A DNA stretch of 64,000 nt from Vibrio chagasii (lineage in GTDB: Bacteria; Pseudomonadota; Gammaproteobacteria; Enterobacterales; Vibrionaceae): the NCBI RefSeq assembly GCF_002954585.1, contig NZ_MSCI01000002.1:660089-724088 (forward strand), given 5' to 3'. Positions 1 to 7,895 of this stretch are shown here, piece by piece. Both the position numbers and the translations under genes were made by a program. The stretch's first letter is position 1; each line of letters opens with the position of its first letter. The notes beneath the pieces were generated by a model. The model was not told the DNA's origin and searched no databases. It worked only from the letters and a program-made list of their open reading frames with translations.

Positions 1-11
1 GTATTTGATGA

Positions 12-872
12 CTACTTAGTAAAGCGCATCACACCTTCTTGAACGGCTGTCGCAACCAAATCACCTCTCTGGTTATAAATCTCACCGCGCACTAGGCCGC
101 GAGTGTTGGCCGCTGTTGGGCTTTCAATCGCGTAGAGCAGCCATTCATCCATCTTGAATGGACGGTGGAACCAGATTGAGTGGTCTATCGTCGCCACTTG
201 GAAGTTTGGCGTCATTAGAGAGACTTCGTGTGGATGAAGCGCAGTGACTAAGAAGCCCCAATCTGAAGCGTAGGCAAGCAGGTATTGGTGAATCAAGTGG
301 TTGTCTGGCATCGCGCCATTTGCTCTAACCCAAAGGTACTGTTTCGCTTCCGTCTTCTTTGGTTTGAGTGGGTTAACCACCGTTACAGGGCGCATCTCAA
401 TTGGCTTTTCACCACAGAAGGTTTTACGCAACTTCTCCGGTAAGAACTCCGCAATATGGCTTGCAAGTTCAGTTTCAGATGCAAAGTTTTCCGGCCCTGG
501 AATATCAGGCATCGGATTTTGGTGTTCAAAGCCCGGTGCGTCACCGTGGTAAGAAGCCGTCAGATAGAAAATAGGGCGGCCATTTTGAATCGCTTTAACA
601 CGGCGGGTACTGAAGCTGCGCCCATCTCTGAGGTTTTCAACATCGTAAATAATCGGCTTTTCAGAGTCGCCTGGGAATAGAAAATAACTGTGGAACGAGT
701 GAACACTGCGGTCGTCTTCAACGGTATAACGAGCAGCAGAAAGCGCTTGCCCTAAGACCTGACCGCCATAAACCTGTGGGAGACCGAGGTTTTCACTTTG
801 CCCACGGAATAAACCTTCTTCCAGCTTCTCTAGCTGAAGTAAACTGAGTAATTCTTTTAAAGGTTGACTCAT
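12..872 (-). CDS. tesB: Acyl-CoA thioesterase II
   Basis: Hydrolyses medium- and long-chain acyl-CoA to fatty acid and CoA in the cytoplasm. The 286-residue product has the length of E. coli TesB and matches it along the whole chain, starting with an [19 protein letters not shown]-type N-terminus. It carries the two hot-dog repeats and the catalytic residues of the family: Asp in the [11 protein letters not shown] segment, Thr in ATIDHS and Gln in AVQEGVM near the C-terminus. I chose the ATG at 872 over the ATG at 881 because GAGG then lies about 10 bases upstream and the length fits E. coli. It is divergent from ybaY, as in E. coli. Very secure. Confidence 0.97.
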   Translation of the reverse strand: MSQPLKELLSLLQLEKLEEGLFRGQSENLGLPQVYGGQVLGQALSAARYTVEDDRSVHSFHSYFLFPGDSEKPIIYDVENLRDGRSFSTRRVKAIQNGRPIFYLTASYHGDAPGFEHQNPMPDIPGPENFASETELASHIAEFLPEKLRKTFCGEKPIEMRPVTVVNPLKPKKTEAKQYLWVRANGAMPDNHLIHQYLLAYASDWGFLVTALHPHEVSLMTPNFQVATIDHSIWFHRPFKMDEWLLYAIESPTAANTRGLVRGEIYNQRGDLVATAVQEGVMRFTK

Positions 873-985
873 CGTCAGCATTCCTCTTCGTAAAATGAGT
901 GTCAGATTATGGTGTTAATCAATTAGCTTAGTCATATATCTGTCAATAAATCATAGGTTTTCAAGACAGAATATGAAAGCCCTCT

Positions 986-991
986 TATAAT
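986..991 (+). promoter_or_regulatory. Candidate -10 element of the ybaY promoter
   Basis: A perfect TATAAT lies 50 bases before the ybaY start in the tesB/ybaY divergent spacer. No good -35 hexamer is seen at 16-18 bp, so this is a weak call. Confidence 0.35.
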
Positions 992-1040
992 TAGTCTGGA
1001 GATTTGCCGAGTCCGGCAAACATGTTGAGAGAAATTGAAT

Positions 1041-1481
1041 ATGAAAAAGGCTCTAATTCTTCTAATGTCTTTAGTATCGTTTGGCATGTTAGTCGGTTGC
1101 CAAACAACATCTGAAACGAACGCTTCTCAGGAAGTGGTTGCAGAGAATACTCAAGTGATTTCAGGAACAGTTAGCTACCGCGAAAGAATGGCATTACCAG
1201 AGAATGCATTGGTTACTGTAACGCTAGAAGATATTTCACTAGCAGATGCTCCATCAACGGTTATCGCGACTCAAGAGTTCACAACCGATGGTAAGCAAGT
1301 ACCGTTTGCGTTCGAATTAAGCTATGACGACAACAAGATTCAGCCTAACCACCGTTACAACATGCGTGCAACGATCCATGTTGACGGTAAACTACGTTTC
1401 ACAACAGATACTATCAAGTCTGTGATTACAGATGTAGAAAACACACAACACGCTGACCTACGCTTGGTCGGTGTTCGCTAA
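1041..1481 (+). CDS. ybaY: YbaY family lipoprotein
   Basis: A 146-residue exported lipoprotein of unknown function. The signal peptide MKKALILLMSLVSFGMLVGC ends in a lipobox L-V-G-C with the lipidated Cys at residue 20. The rest is one beta-rich domain beginning VISGTVSYRERMALPENA, typical of the YbaY / type III secretion pilotin-like family. The ATG at 1041 is preferred to an in-frame TTG at 1035 because the signal peptide starts there. It sits beside tesB and atl as in E. coli, which supports the name. The role is unknown even in E. coli. Confidence 0.85.
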   Translation: MKKALILLMSLVSFGMLVGCQTTSETNASQEVVAENTQVISGTVSYRERMALPENALVTVTLEDISLADAPSTVIATQEFTTDGKQVPFAFELSYDDNKIQPNHRYNMRATIHVDGKLRFTTDTIKSVITDVENTQHADLRLVGVR

Positions 1482-1547
1482 TTAGAAATGGATGCCACTG
1501 TTAAGGCATCTTGATTGGTTTAATCTAGCCAGTTGAATAGGCGAATG

Positions 1548-1572
1548 ATGGCAGCTCTAGGGCTGCCATTTG
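1548..1572. terminator. Hairpin between convergent ybaY and atl
   Basis: ATGGCAGC (1548-1555) and GCTGCCAT (1562-1569) form an 8-bp stem followed by TTTG. The stop codon of atl lies in the loop. It probably ends ybaY transcripts. Confidence 0.5.
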
Positions 1573-1859
1573 TATATTCTGAGTTTAATTTTTCCTGCGT
1601 CACTCACTTCAATCCCTTCTTCCACCAAATGCTTCTTTTGGCGTTCAAACGAGTCGCCTTTCAAGGAAATCTCGCCTTTACTGTTGATCACTCGATACCA
1701 AGGGAGTTTGCTACCTTCAGGTAACTTACCCAATGCTTTTCCCACATGGCGTGCATAGCCCGGAAAACCCGAGAAACGTGCTATGTCTCCATAAGTTGTT
1801 ACTTTTCCATATGGAATTTGGTGAATCACAGCAAAGATTTGGGCTAAAAATTGGTCCAT
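1557..1859 (-). CDS. atl: Alkyltransferase-like protein (MGMT family, Atl/YbaZ)
   Basis: A 100-residue DNA-binding protein related to the C-terminal domain of O6-alkylguanine-DNA alkyltransferase. Where true alkyltransferases have the PCHRV active site, this has P-W-Y-R-V. The reactive cysteine is replaced by Trp, as in the Atl proteins that flag O6-alkylguanine for nucleotide excision repair instead of removing the alkyl group. The helix-turn-helix region (TTYGDIARFSGFPGYARHVG) and arginine finger are present. It is convergent with ybaY, as in E. coli. The symbol ybaZ is used as a synonym. Confidence 0.93.
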   Translation of the reverse strand: MDQFLAQIFAVIHQIPYGKVTTYGDIARFSGFPGYARHVGKALGKLPEGSKLPWYRVINSKGEISLKGDSFERQKKHLVEEGIEVSDAGKIKLRIYKWQP

Positions 1860-1910
1860 ACTAAATGTTCCTAGTTCATAAATACCACGGATCGGTAGAA
1901 GGAGAGAGCT

Positions 1911-2654
1911 ATGGTCTTTTCAACGTTTCAATTTCTAATTACAACATTATTAGCCGTTGTTTGTGCGAGAGCAATCAGTTTAAGTGAGGGAGATATCCCA
2001 GTACTGGCGATGGTGATTCCTGCGTTATGGATCTTACCGCAGGGTGGTATCGCAGGTTTAGCTCTACTTGCTGCCATGACGACTTATGGCTTAACTCTTC
2101 CTCTACAGCCAATCACGCTCTCTGTTAGCGCGTGGGTGTTATTCCCACTGTTAATGGTGGTTTTCTCAAGACGCAGTAGTTTGTCGGTAGTGATTATTTC
2201 TGGTTTGATCGTGACTACTTTGCAGGTTGGGATTATGGTCACGCAATCAGCAGGCAAGCTTGATGGCACGCCATGGGTGACTCTATTACAAGTCTTGTCC
2301 ATCATGGTTATTTGGTGGGCTGCTAATCATCTTAAACCCGCGAGTCGACACAGCTGGTGGTCATTAGGGTTAATCTTGCCTCTTTGGATAGCCGACTTGC
2401 CTTATGCAGCACTTGTGGCCTTGTGTGTGACGGGCATCATGGCGTCAATGGAAGCGATGACGAAGCTGAAAACCTTCCGCTGGAATAAGCTACTGTGTTG
2501 GACGCTACCAACTGCTGGTTTCGCAGCACTGGTGATTACACCGAGCATTGAAGTACCAAGCCCTGTATTTGTAGTCTGGCTATGCTTGTTGGGAACGGCA
2601 TGGATGACGGACTACATCATTCGCACTGAAGATAACGAAGACATCGATATCTAG
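1911..2654 (+). CDS. Hypothetical multi-spanning membrane protein
   Basis: A 247-residue protein with about seven hydrophobic segments spread from residue 5 to about 235, and a short acidic tail (RTEDNEDIDI). I do not recognise a family motif. The start is supported by AAGGAG seven bases upstream of the ATG. It stands alone between atl and the SRP RNA and is followed by its own hairpin. Expect an inner-membrane protein; no function can be named. Confidence 0.8.
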   Translation: MVFSTFQFLITTLLAVVCARAISLSEGDIPVLAMVIPALWILPQGGIAGLALLAAMTTYGLTLPLQPITLSVSAWVLFPLLMVVFSRRSSLSVVIISGLIVTTLQVGIMVTQSAGKLDGTPWVTLLQVLSIMVIWWAANHLKPASRHSWWSLGLILPLWIADLPYAALVALCVTGIMASMEAMTKLKTFRWNKLLCWTLPTAGFAALVITPSIEVPSPVFVVWLCLLGTAWMTDYIIRTEDNEDIDI

Positions 2655-2692
2655 TGCCTACTCAATCTAGATAATGTTGTGTGAGAGCTTAG

Positions 2693-2725
2693 AATCGCAG
2701 GTAAATGGTGAATTTACCTGCGATT
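2693..2725 (+). terminator. Strong hairpin after the membrane protein gene
   Basis: A 14-bp perfect stem, AATCGCAGGTAAAT (2693-2706) with ATTTACCTGCGATT (2712-2725), and a five-base loop. The trailing T tract is short, so it is a terminator or transcript-end stabiliser. Confidence 0.55.
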
Positions 2726-2790
2726 TACTGGTGGTTTGAATAAAGGATAAGCACTTAGACCACAATTGCTCAAAAAGAAAGGGGAAGGGC

Positions 2791-2819
2791 TTGCAATGGC
2801 TGCCGGGATGCTTAATAAT
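2791..2819 (+). promoter_or_regulatory. Candidate ffs promoter
   Basis: TTGCAA at 2791-2796 and AATAAT at 2814-2819 are spaced 17 bp. Transcription would begin near 2826 and leave a 5' leader for removal by RNase P, as happens with E. coli 4.5S RNA. Confidence 0.45.
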
Positions 2820-2861
2820 CCATTCACTCTTTGAGGCGAGCCTCTTAGAAAACGAATCTAT

Positions 2862-2965
2862 GGGGGCCTGGTCCTCCCGCAACAATAGCTCGTGAACTCG
2901 GTCAGGTCCGGAAGGAAGCAGCCGCAGCGTGTGACTTGTGTGCCGGGATGTGGCTGGGTTCCCAC
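2862..2965 (+). ncRNA. ffs: Signal recognition particle 4.5S RNA
   Basis: The RNA partner of Ffh in co-translational targeting of membrane proteins. The conserved tetraloop domain, with GGTCAGGTCCGGAAGGAAGC and the partner strand GTGTGCCGGGATG, is intact. The ends pair as in the E. coli RNA: GGGGGCCUGGU near 2863 pairs with the region ending in GGGUUCCC near 2963, using several G-U pairs. It lies downstream of tesB-ybaY-atl as in E. coli. The exact ends are inferred from the pairing. Confidence 0.96.
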
Positions 2966-2970
2966 CCTTT

Positions 2971-3001
2971 AAAAAAGCCGCTCTTAACGAGCGGCTTTTT
3001 G
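2971..3001 (+). terminator. Rho-independent terminator of ffs
   Basis: AAAAAGCCGCTC, loop TTAAC, then GAGCGGCTTTTT. A GC-rich stem with A and T tracts on both sides, so it could also serve the convergent gene at 3071. Confidence 0.9.
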
Positions 3002-3070
3002 CTATCTGAAGCTTTCCAAAAACTGACCAGCAATTTTCATCAGTGAAGCTCATTCATTCTGTGCGCTAGG

Positions 3071-3832
3071 CTATTCATAAATACTGTATGAGAAGTACTT
3101 GCTAGCAATCTTTTGGTGTTGACCGTTGTCGATCAGTCTTTGTATTCCACTATCGATAAGATCTTTGAGTTCATTATCTTGTTTTCGTACCGCTACACCA
3201 ATACCACGTCCGAACCACTTCTCCTCGGTGAATTTAGGGCCGGTAAAGTGATAGTCCTTGCCTTGTTCTGTTTCAAGAAAGCCCGAATTGAGGCCCATAG
3301 AGCCACCAAATACGGTATCTAGACGACCGTTGAGTAAATCGGTAAAGGCTTCGTCGAATGAGCCATAACGTTTAATGTCTACATCTGGGTAAATCTCAGA
3401 AAGGTACTTATCGCCAATAGTTGCTCGCTGAACCCCAATAGTTAGGTCATTCAAGCTGTCGTCGTTCATATTGATCTCTCGATCTTTCTTCATCACAAAA
3501 CGAGTAGGAACTTTGGCGTAGGGGATAGTGAAGTTTACTTTCTTTTCACGCTCTTCGGTAATTGTCATCGCTGCTATTATGGCATCGTTTTTTCGGCTTA
3601 GAAGAGATGGGATAATACCGTCCCAATCTGTTTTTGAGATGATGCACTTCACCTCTAGCTCGGTACACAGTGCGTTGACCAAATCGACTTCAAATCCTTC
3701 TAATTCACCGTCCTGCGTTGTCCAACTGAATGGAGGGTAAGCCCCTTCAACAGTAAATCGAATTTGCTTCCAATCTTTTGCGTATGTGAATACAGAGAAA
3801 ACACTGACGAATGCAACAAGTATCCATTTCAT
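3071..3832 (-). CDS. Periplasmic amino-acid-type solute-binding protein (SBP_bac_3)
   Basis: A 253-residue exported protein with a signal peptide ending at residue 18 (TYA). It has the lysine/arginine/ornithine-binding fold: IRFTVEGAYPPFSW, LEGFEVDLVNALC, WDGIIPSLLSRKNDAIIAAMTIT and a C-terminal IDSGIQRLIDNG helix. It binds a small polar ligand, likely an amino acid. There are no permease or ATPase genes beside it, so it is an orphan that may work with a transporter elsewhere or as a sensor. The ligand cannot be told. Confidence 0.85.
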   Translation of the reverse strand: MKWILVAFVSVFSVFTYAKDWKQIRFTVEGAYPPFSWTTQDGELEGFEVDLVNALCTELEVKCIISKTDWDGIIPSLLSRKNDAIIAAMTITEEREKKVNFTIPYAKVPTRFVMKKDREINMNDDSLNDLTIGVQRATIGDKYLSEIYPDVDIKRYGSFDEAFTDLLNGRLDTVFGGSMGLNSGFLETEQGKDYHFTGPKFTEEKWFGRGIGVAVRKQDNELKDLIDSGIQRLIDNGQHQKIASKYFSYSIYE

Positions 3833-4024
3833 TTGTTATTTCCTTATAGTAATAATGGATACTGATAATTAACCAATTGTTAACATTTATCAACGTGAAT
3901 CCATATTGTTGTGAGCAAAGGCATGAATGGTGTTCAGTTTGTTTTGGTTCTATTTCTAGAGGTGGCTTTTGCACATCACATTGAGTTTGACCTCTCAATC
4001 CGTAGGCAACACCACCGCCGATGT

Positions 4025-4330
4025 TTATTCAGAATCTTTTTTGCCTTCAACTTGTTCAGCAACCCAATCAATTGTCTTGGTTAGATAAAGCTTATTTGTT
4101 TCGGTATCACACCAACGCTTTGAAAGACCTCTGCGATTAAACTCGCTGCCAATGGCGGCCAGTGTTTGATTGCTCGGTCTTCCGTAATACAAGGTGTCGC
4201 ACAGTTGTAGGTTCGACATCGACTGAGGGTATGAATTAACAGACGAAGAGTTCATGCTTAATGCTTTCGACTGGTTGTGAGTGCAGCCTGTTAGGCTGAA
4301 TAAGAACAGAAGTGCTACGGTTTTTTTCAT
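4025..4330 (-). CDS. Small lipoprotein, function unknown
   Basis: A 101-residue protein with a lipoprotein signal (MKKTVALLFLFSLTGC, Cys 16). The mature part has a Ser/Asn-rich linker and a short domain with LCDTLYYGRP, EFNRRGLSKRWCD and two cysteines (in LCDTLY and RWCDTE). Comparable short Vibrio lipoproteins exist, but I cannot name one. It is monocistronic. Confidence 0.7.
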   Translation of the reverse strand: MKKTVALLFLFSLTGCTHNQSKALSMNSSSVNSYPQSMSNLQLCDTLYYGRPSNQTLAAIGSEFNRRGLSKRWCDTETNKLYLTKTIDWVAEQVEGKKDSE

Positions 4331-4578
4331 TATATCTCTCTAAGGGTAGCTTATGGTGGGTGAGAATTATTGGCATGATTTAGCCATTCATTTGTCAATT
4401 TGTCGCCAAGTACCAGCCTAGCACGACTTCGCTCTTAATTAGAAAGCATTATCCCGAGCTTTGAATCTAAAGCTAAAAATAGTATTACCTACCAAAAGCG
4501 CAATTTTGTACAAAAGCTAAAAGAGCCTATAGAGTAGACTGATAAGTCGTTCGATAATTAACAGGCTTGGGAATTGTT

Positions 4579-5412
4579 ATGGAGAACAAGATACGTTCTA
4601 AAGAAAAGGCCGAATATAAAGTCGCTGAGGAGCTCGGCGGCATTGAAATCCTTAATGCTGAGTACGAAAAGCAGAACTTCTCACGTCATAGCCATGAGGG
4701 TTACACGCTTGGGGTTATAGAGCAGGGCGCTCAACGTTTCTATCGCACAGGTGGTCACCATATTGCACCACAAGACGCCATTATTCTGGTTAATGCCGAC
4801 GAGGTACATAGCGGTCATTCGGCAACGGAAGGCGGTTGGGCTTATCGCGCCATGTACCCGCTCCCAGAGCAACTAGCCAAAATTACTCAAGAACTAAACC
4901 TTCCTAATTATGGTGCCCCTTATTTCCCTAGAGCGGTCGTTGAAGACCCTGAACTCGCCAATCAACTGAGGCTAGTGTTTAACGCGATTGATGAGTCGGA
5001 TAATCGGCTGCTCCGTGAAACTTTGATGTATGGGATGTTGGTTAAGTTGATTAGCCGACATGGTAAGTCGAGCCTTAAGCCTCAGTTGGATAGTAAAACC
5101 CAGCGCCAACTTGTTCTGGTTAAAGAGTTTTTAGATGATTTCCCGCAGGCCGATGTCTCTTTGGAAGAGTTATCTAAATTGGCGGCCCTAAGTCCCTTTC
5201 ATTTAGTTCGATCATTTCAGAAAGAGTTTGGTCTTCCTCCCCATGCTTATCAGATCCAGTCTCGTTTGAGACTTTCCCGCAAGCTGTTGAAGCAAGGGCA
5301 TACCATTTCAGATACTGCCCAAGAGTGTGGTTTTCACGACCAAAGCCATTTTCACCGACACTTTAAAAAGGCCAATGGTTACACGCCGGGGCAATACATT
5401 AAGATGCTTTGA
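4579..5412 (+). CDS. AraC family regulator with N-terminal cupin domain
   Basis: A 277-residue regulator. The N-terminal cupin-like sensor has the NFSRHSHEGYTLGVIEQG signature. The C-terminal double helix-turn-helix has VSLEELSKLAALSPFHLVRSFQ, ISDTAQECGFHDQSHFHRHFKK and a final YTPGQYIK. The ATG at 4579 is chosen over an in-frame TTG at 4567, with GGGA just upstream. It lies 104 bases before azlC on the same strand, an arrangement common for regulators of amino-acid exporters, so azlCD control is likely (inference). Confidence 0.88.
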   Translation: MENKIRSKEKAEYKVAEELGGIEILNAEYEKQNFSRHSHEGYTLGVIEQGAQRFYRTGGHHIAPQDAIILVNADEVHSGHSATEGGWAYRAMYPLPEQLAKITQELNLPNYGAPYFPRAVVEDPELANQLRLVFNAIDESDNRLLRETLMYGMLVKLISRHGKSSLKPQLDSKTQRQLVLVKEFLDDFPQADVSLEELSKLAALSPFHLVRSFQKEFGLPPHAYQIQSRLRLSRKLLKQGHTISDTAQECGFHDQSHFHRHFKKANGYTPGQYIKML

Positions 5413-5516
5413 GCGTTGGTGAAAAATACGGTCGCTTAATCGAGCAAGTTTGTACAATCGAATCCACTCAGGTGTTTTTACATTGAATAGCCAATGTGAA
5501 GAGAGAAAAGAATAAT

Positions 5517-6245
5517 ATGGATAATCAAAAGATGGATAGGCGAACACAGTTGTGGAAGGGGGTTTTAGCGGGCATGCCTCTGAGTATCGCCGTGATACCG
5601 TGGGGAATCTTAGCTGGTTCATACGCGATTGATGCTGGATTGAATCAACTGCAAGCACAAGCGATGTCAGCGATCTTGTTTGCCGGCTCCGCACAACTGG
5701 TCGCGGCAGGGATGTTCAAAGCTGGCATTGGCCTTGGCACCATGTTGCTGACCACACTGTTCATCACCTCAAGGCATTTTTTATACAGTGTGTCGATGCG
5801 CGACAAAATCAGTCACCTTCCTGCTCGATGGCGCTTATTGCTTGGCTTTTGGTTAACCGATGAGCTGTTTGCGATTTGTAGTGGGCAGTCTCAGCAAGAG
5901 TTTAATCGTTGGTATGCCGCGGGTGTTGGCGGCGGCTTTTATCTGGTTTGGAACATAGCGAGCTTCGTTGGCATTGTCGCTGGAAGCCAAATCCCATCCC
6001 TCAATGAAATTGGCCTCGACTTTGCGGTTGCCGCGACTTTTATTGCGTTGGTATTCCCGTTAATCAGAACACTGCCTGTTGTGGTGTGCGTGTTGGTTTC
6101 ATTGGTGACTTCGGTTGCTATGTCGGTGAATAACGTTGAAGGCGGGCTCATGATTGCAGCAATTGCTGGCATGTTAGCGGGCTTTTTCAGTGAATCATTT
6201 CAAGAACGCAATAACGGCAAAAAGCCAATCATGGAAGGAAAATAG
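5517..6245 (+). CDS. azlC: AzlC family branched-chain amino acid exporter, large subunit
   Basis: A 242-residue inner-membrane protein that, with AzlD, exports branched-chain amino acids or analogues. Family marks are GVLAGMPLSIAVIPWGILAG, an AILFAGSAQLVAAGMF segment and a TSRHFLYSVSM motif, plus about seven membrane spans. The ATG at 5517 is preferred to the in-frame GTG at 5496 because AGAGAAAAG precedes it and AzlC proteins begin there. It ends two bases before azlD. Substrate range is unknown. Confidence 0.88.
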   Translation: MDNQKMDRRTQLWKGVLAGMPLSIAVIPWGILAGSYAIDAGLNQLQAQAMSAILFAGSAQLVAAGMFKAGIGLGTMLLTTLFITSRHFLYSVSMRDKISHLPARWRLLLGFWLTDELFAICSGQSQQEFNRWYAAGVGGGFYLVWNIASFVGIVAGSQIPSLNEIGLDFAVAATFIALVFPLIRTLPVVVCVLVSLVTSVAMSVNNVEGGLMIAAIAGMLAGFFSESFQERNNGKKPIMEGK

Positions 6246-6247
6246 AG

Positions 6248-6577
6248 ATGATCTGGTTAACGATATTACTGATGACAGCGATTGTGTTTTTTAGCCGATA
6301 CTTATTTCTAGAGCCAGCGATTCCGCTTCGACTCAACCAAACAGCGCGACGTTTATTACGCTATTCAAGCCCTGCGGTACTTACTGCGATCTGGGGGCCG
6401 ATTGTGTTTGCTCCAGAGCAGACATTTTGGCCAAGTTTTGAAAATCCGTATTTAATCGGGGCACTTGTGACAGGTTTGCTGATATGGAAAACCGGCAACG
6501 TGCTGCTAACCATTGGTGTCAGTATGGCGGTGTTTTTGTTCTATAACCTTGTCGCGGTTGATTTCTTTTTCTCTTGA
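6248..6577 (+). CDS. azlD: AzlD family exporter small subunit
   Basis: A 109-residue protein with four predicted spans and the AzlD pattern: TAIVFFSRYLFL near the start and LLRYSSPAVLTAIWGPIVF. It is the partner of the preceding AzlC, with a 2-base gap and AAGGAAA upstream, so the two are surely co-transcribed. Confidence 0.87.
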   Translation: MIWLTILLMTAIVFFSRYLFLEPAIPLRLNQTARRLLRYSSPAVLTAIWGPIVFAPEQTFWPSFENPYLIGALVTGLLIWKTGNVLLTIGVSMAVFLFYNLVAVDFFFS

Positions 6578-6623
6578 TGGCCAATCTAAATTTGGTTTGT
6601 TATTTGTTATTTGAGGGCGATAT

Positions 6624-6929
6624 ATGATTACTTGTTATGTTAGATATGTAATTGATCCTAAAAAGATTAAGGAGTTTGAGAACTACGCAAAAATGTGGAT
6701 TCCTTTGGTGGCTAAATTTGGCGGTCAGCACAATGGCTACTTTCTACCATCTGAAGGCGCGAACAATATTGCGATGGCACTGTTTTCGTTTGATAGTTTA
6801 GCGGCCTATGAAGAGTATCGAACCTTATCCTTAAATGACCCGGAGTGTATTCGAGCTTTTGAATATGCGGATGAAGTTGACTGTATTGTGAGTTATGAGC
6901 GCAGCTTCTTTAGACCGGTTTTTGAGTGA
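6624..6929 (+). CDS. NIPSNAP family protein
   Basis: A 101-residue dimeric alpha-beta-barrel type protein: MITCYVRYVIDPKKIKEFE opening, HNGYFLPSEG, and ALFSFDSLAAYEEYR. NIPSNAP domains have no settled enzymatic role. It follows azlCD by 46 bases with GAGGG before the ATG and may be the last gene of that operon. Confidence 0.8.
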   Translation: MITCYVRYVIDPKKIKEFENYAKMWIPLVAKFGGQHNGYFLPSEGANNIAMALFSFDSLAAYEEYRTLSLNDPECIRAFEYADEVDCIVSYERSFFRPVFE

Positions 6930-7010
6930 TTGACCTTGCAACACGTGGCTTGGTGACTTCTAATGTATTGCTTCACTGTTTGTGTCGTCAGTTTTTGGTA
7001 AGGAGTTAAT

Positions 7011-7793
7011 TTGGCTAAGAAATATTATGTGGTTTGGAAAGGTCGCACACCCGGTATTTTTACCACTTGGAACGAATGTAAAGCTCAGGTCGATGGCTTT
7101 GCAGGCGCGAGATATAAATCGTTTCCAACACTGGGAGAGGCTGAATCTGCCTTTGGTGGTAGCTCGTCTTTTGCGACTAAAGCTGTGCCAGGTTCTAAGT
7201 CTGCATTTCCAAAGTCCAGTGGTGCAAACAAGTCAAAGACTCCACCTCTTTCTCAGCAGCAAATTACTGACATGCCATTTGATATTAAAATCTTTACTGA
7301 TGGTGCTTGTGAACCTAACCCAGGGGAAGCGGGAACGGGTTTAGCGGTTTATTTGAAGAATGATCTTACTGAACTATGGTATGGCTTGTACCAACCGATG
7401 GGGACTAACAATACTGCTGAGCTACAAGGCTTAGAACAGGCCTTTATTCTCGCAAAAGAGAAGCTGAAAGCTGGGCTGTCTGTTGCGATTTATAGCGACT
7501 CAAAATATTCGATAGACTGCATCACTAAGTGGGCATCAGGCTGGGAGAAAAAGGGCTGGACTAAATCTGGTGGCGAGATAAAAAACCTCGATATCATTAA
7601 AGCTGCTTATGCCCTTTATCAAGAGCTCGCTTCTCAAATCACTATCTACCACGTAAACGGTCACGTTGGTATTGAGGGCAATGAGCTGGCTGACCGAATG
7701 TCTATTGTGGCGATCTCTTCGAAAGAGCAAGATTTGATTCGTTACACCGAAACGGACGATCTTGCAGAGATATTAGCGCTACGTGCGGGTTAA
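7011..7793 (+). CDS. Ribonuclease HI with N-terminal viroplasmin (RNA-DNA hybrid binding) domain
   Basis: A 260-residue enzyme that cuts RNA in RNA-DNA hybrids. Residues 3-48 form a viroplasmin/caulimovirus-type domain (KKYYVVWKGRTPGIFTTW...YKSFPTLGEAESAF) like the hybrid-binding domain of eukaryotic RNase H1. A Ser/Lys-rich linker follows, then an RNase H fold with all four acidic residues: Asp97 (FTDGA), Glu137 (NTAEL), Asp163 (YSDSKY) and Asp228 (NELADRM). The start is TTG at 7011, decided by AAGGAG five bases upstream and the MAKKYYVV beginning. It is an accessory RNase H, distinct from housekeeping rnhA. Confidence 0.93.
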   Translation: MAKKYYVVWKGRTPGIFTTWNECKAQVDGFAGARYKSFPTLGEAESAFGGSSSFATKAVPGSKSAFPKSSGANKSKTPPLSQQQITDMPFDIKIFTDGACEPNPGEAGTGLAVYLKNDLTELWYGLYQPMGTNNTAELQGLEQAFILAKEKLKAGLSVAIYSDSKYSIDCITKWASGWEKKGWTKSGGEIKNLDIIKAAYALYQELASQITIYHVNGHVGIEGNELADRMSIVAISSKEQDLIRYTETDDLAEILALRAG

Positions 7794-7825
7794 CAAGAAC
7801 TGCTCGTGAGAGCACGACCTGTCTG

Positions 7826-7867
7826 AAGCGTTACCGCTTTGAGCTATGTAACGCTTTGTTTTATTTT
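7826..7867 (+). terminator. Terminator after the RNase H gene
   Basis: AAGCGTTAC (7826-7834) pairs with GTAACGCTT (7848-7856), followed by TGTTTTATTTT. A second small hairpin (TGCTC/GAGCA, 7801-7814) precedes it. Confidence 0.7.
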
Positions 7868-7895
7868 CCATTCTACTCGAAAGTTTTAGCTGGCA

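Noticed and set aside
2667-3053. A 128-codon minus-strand frame over the SRP RNA.
   Set aside because: It overlaps ffs and its terminator completely and has no family resemblance.
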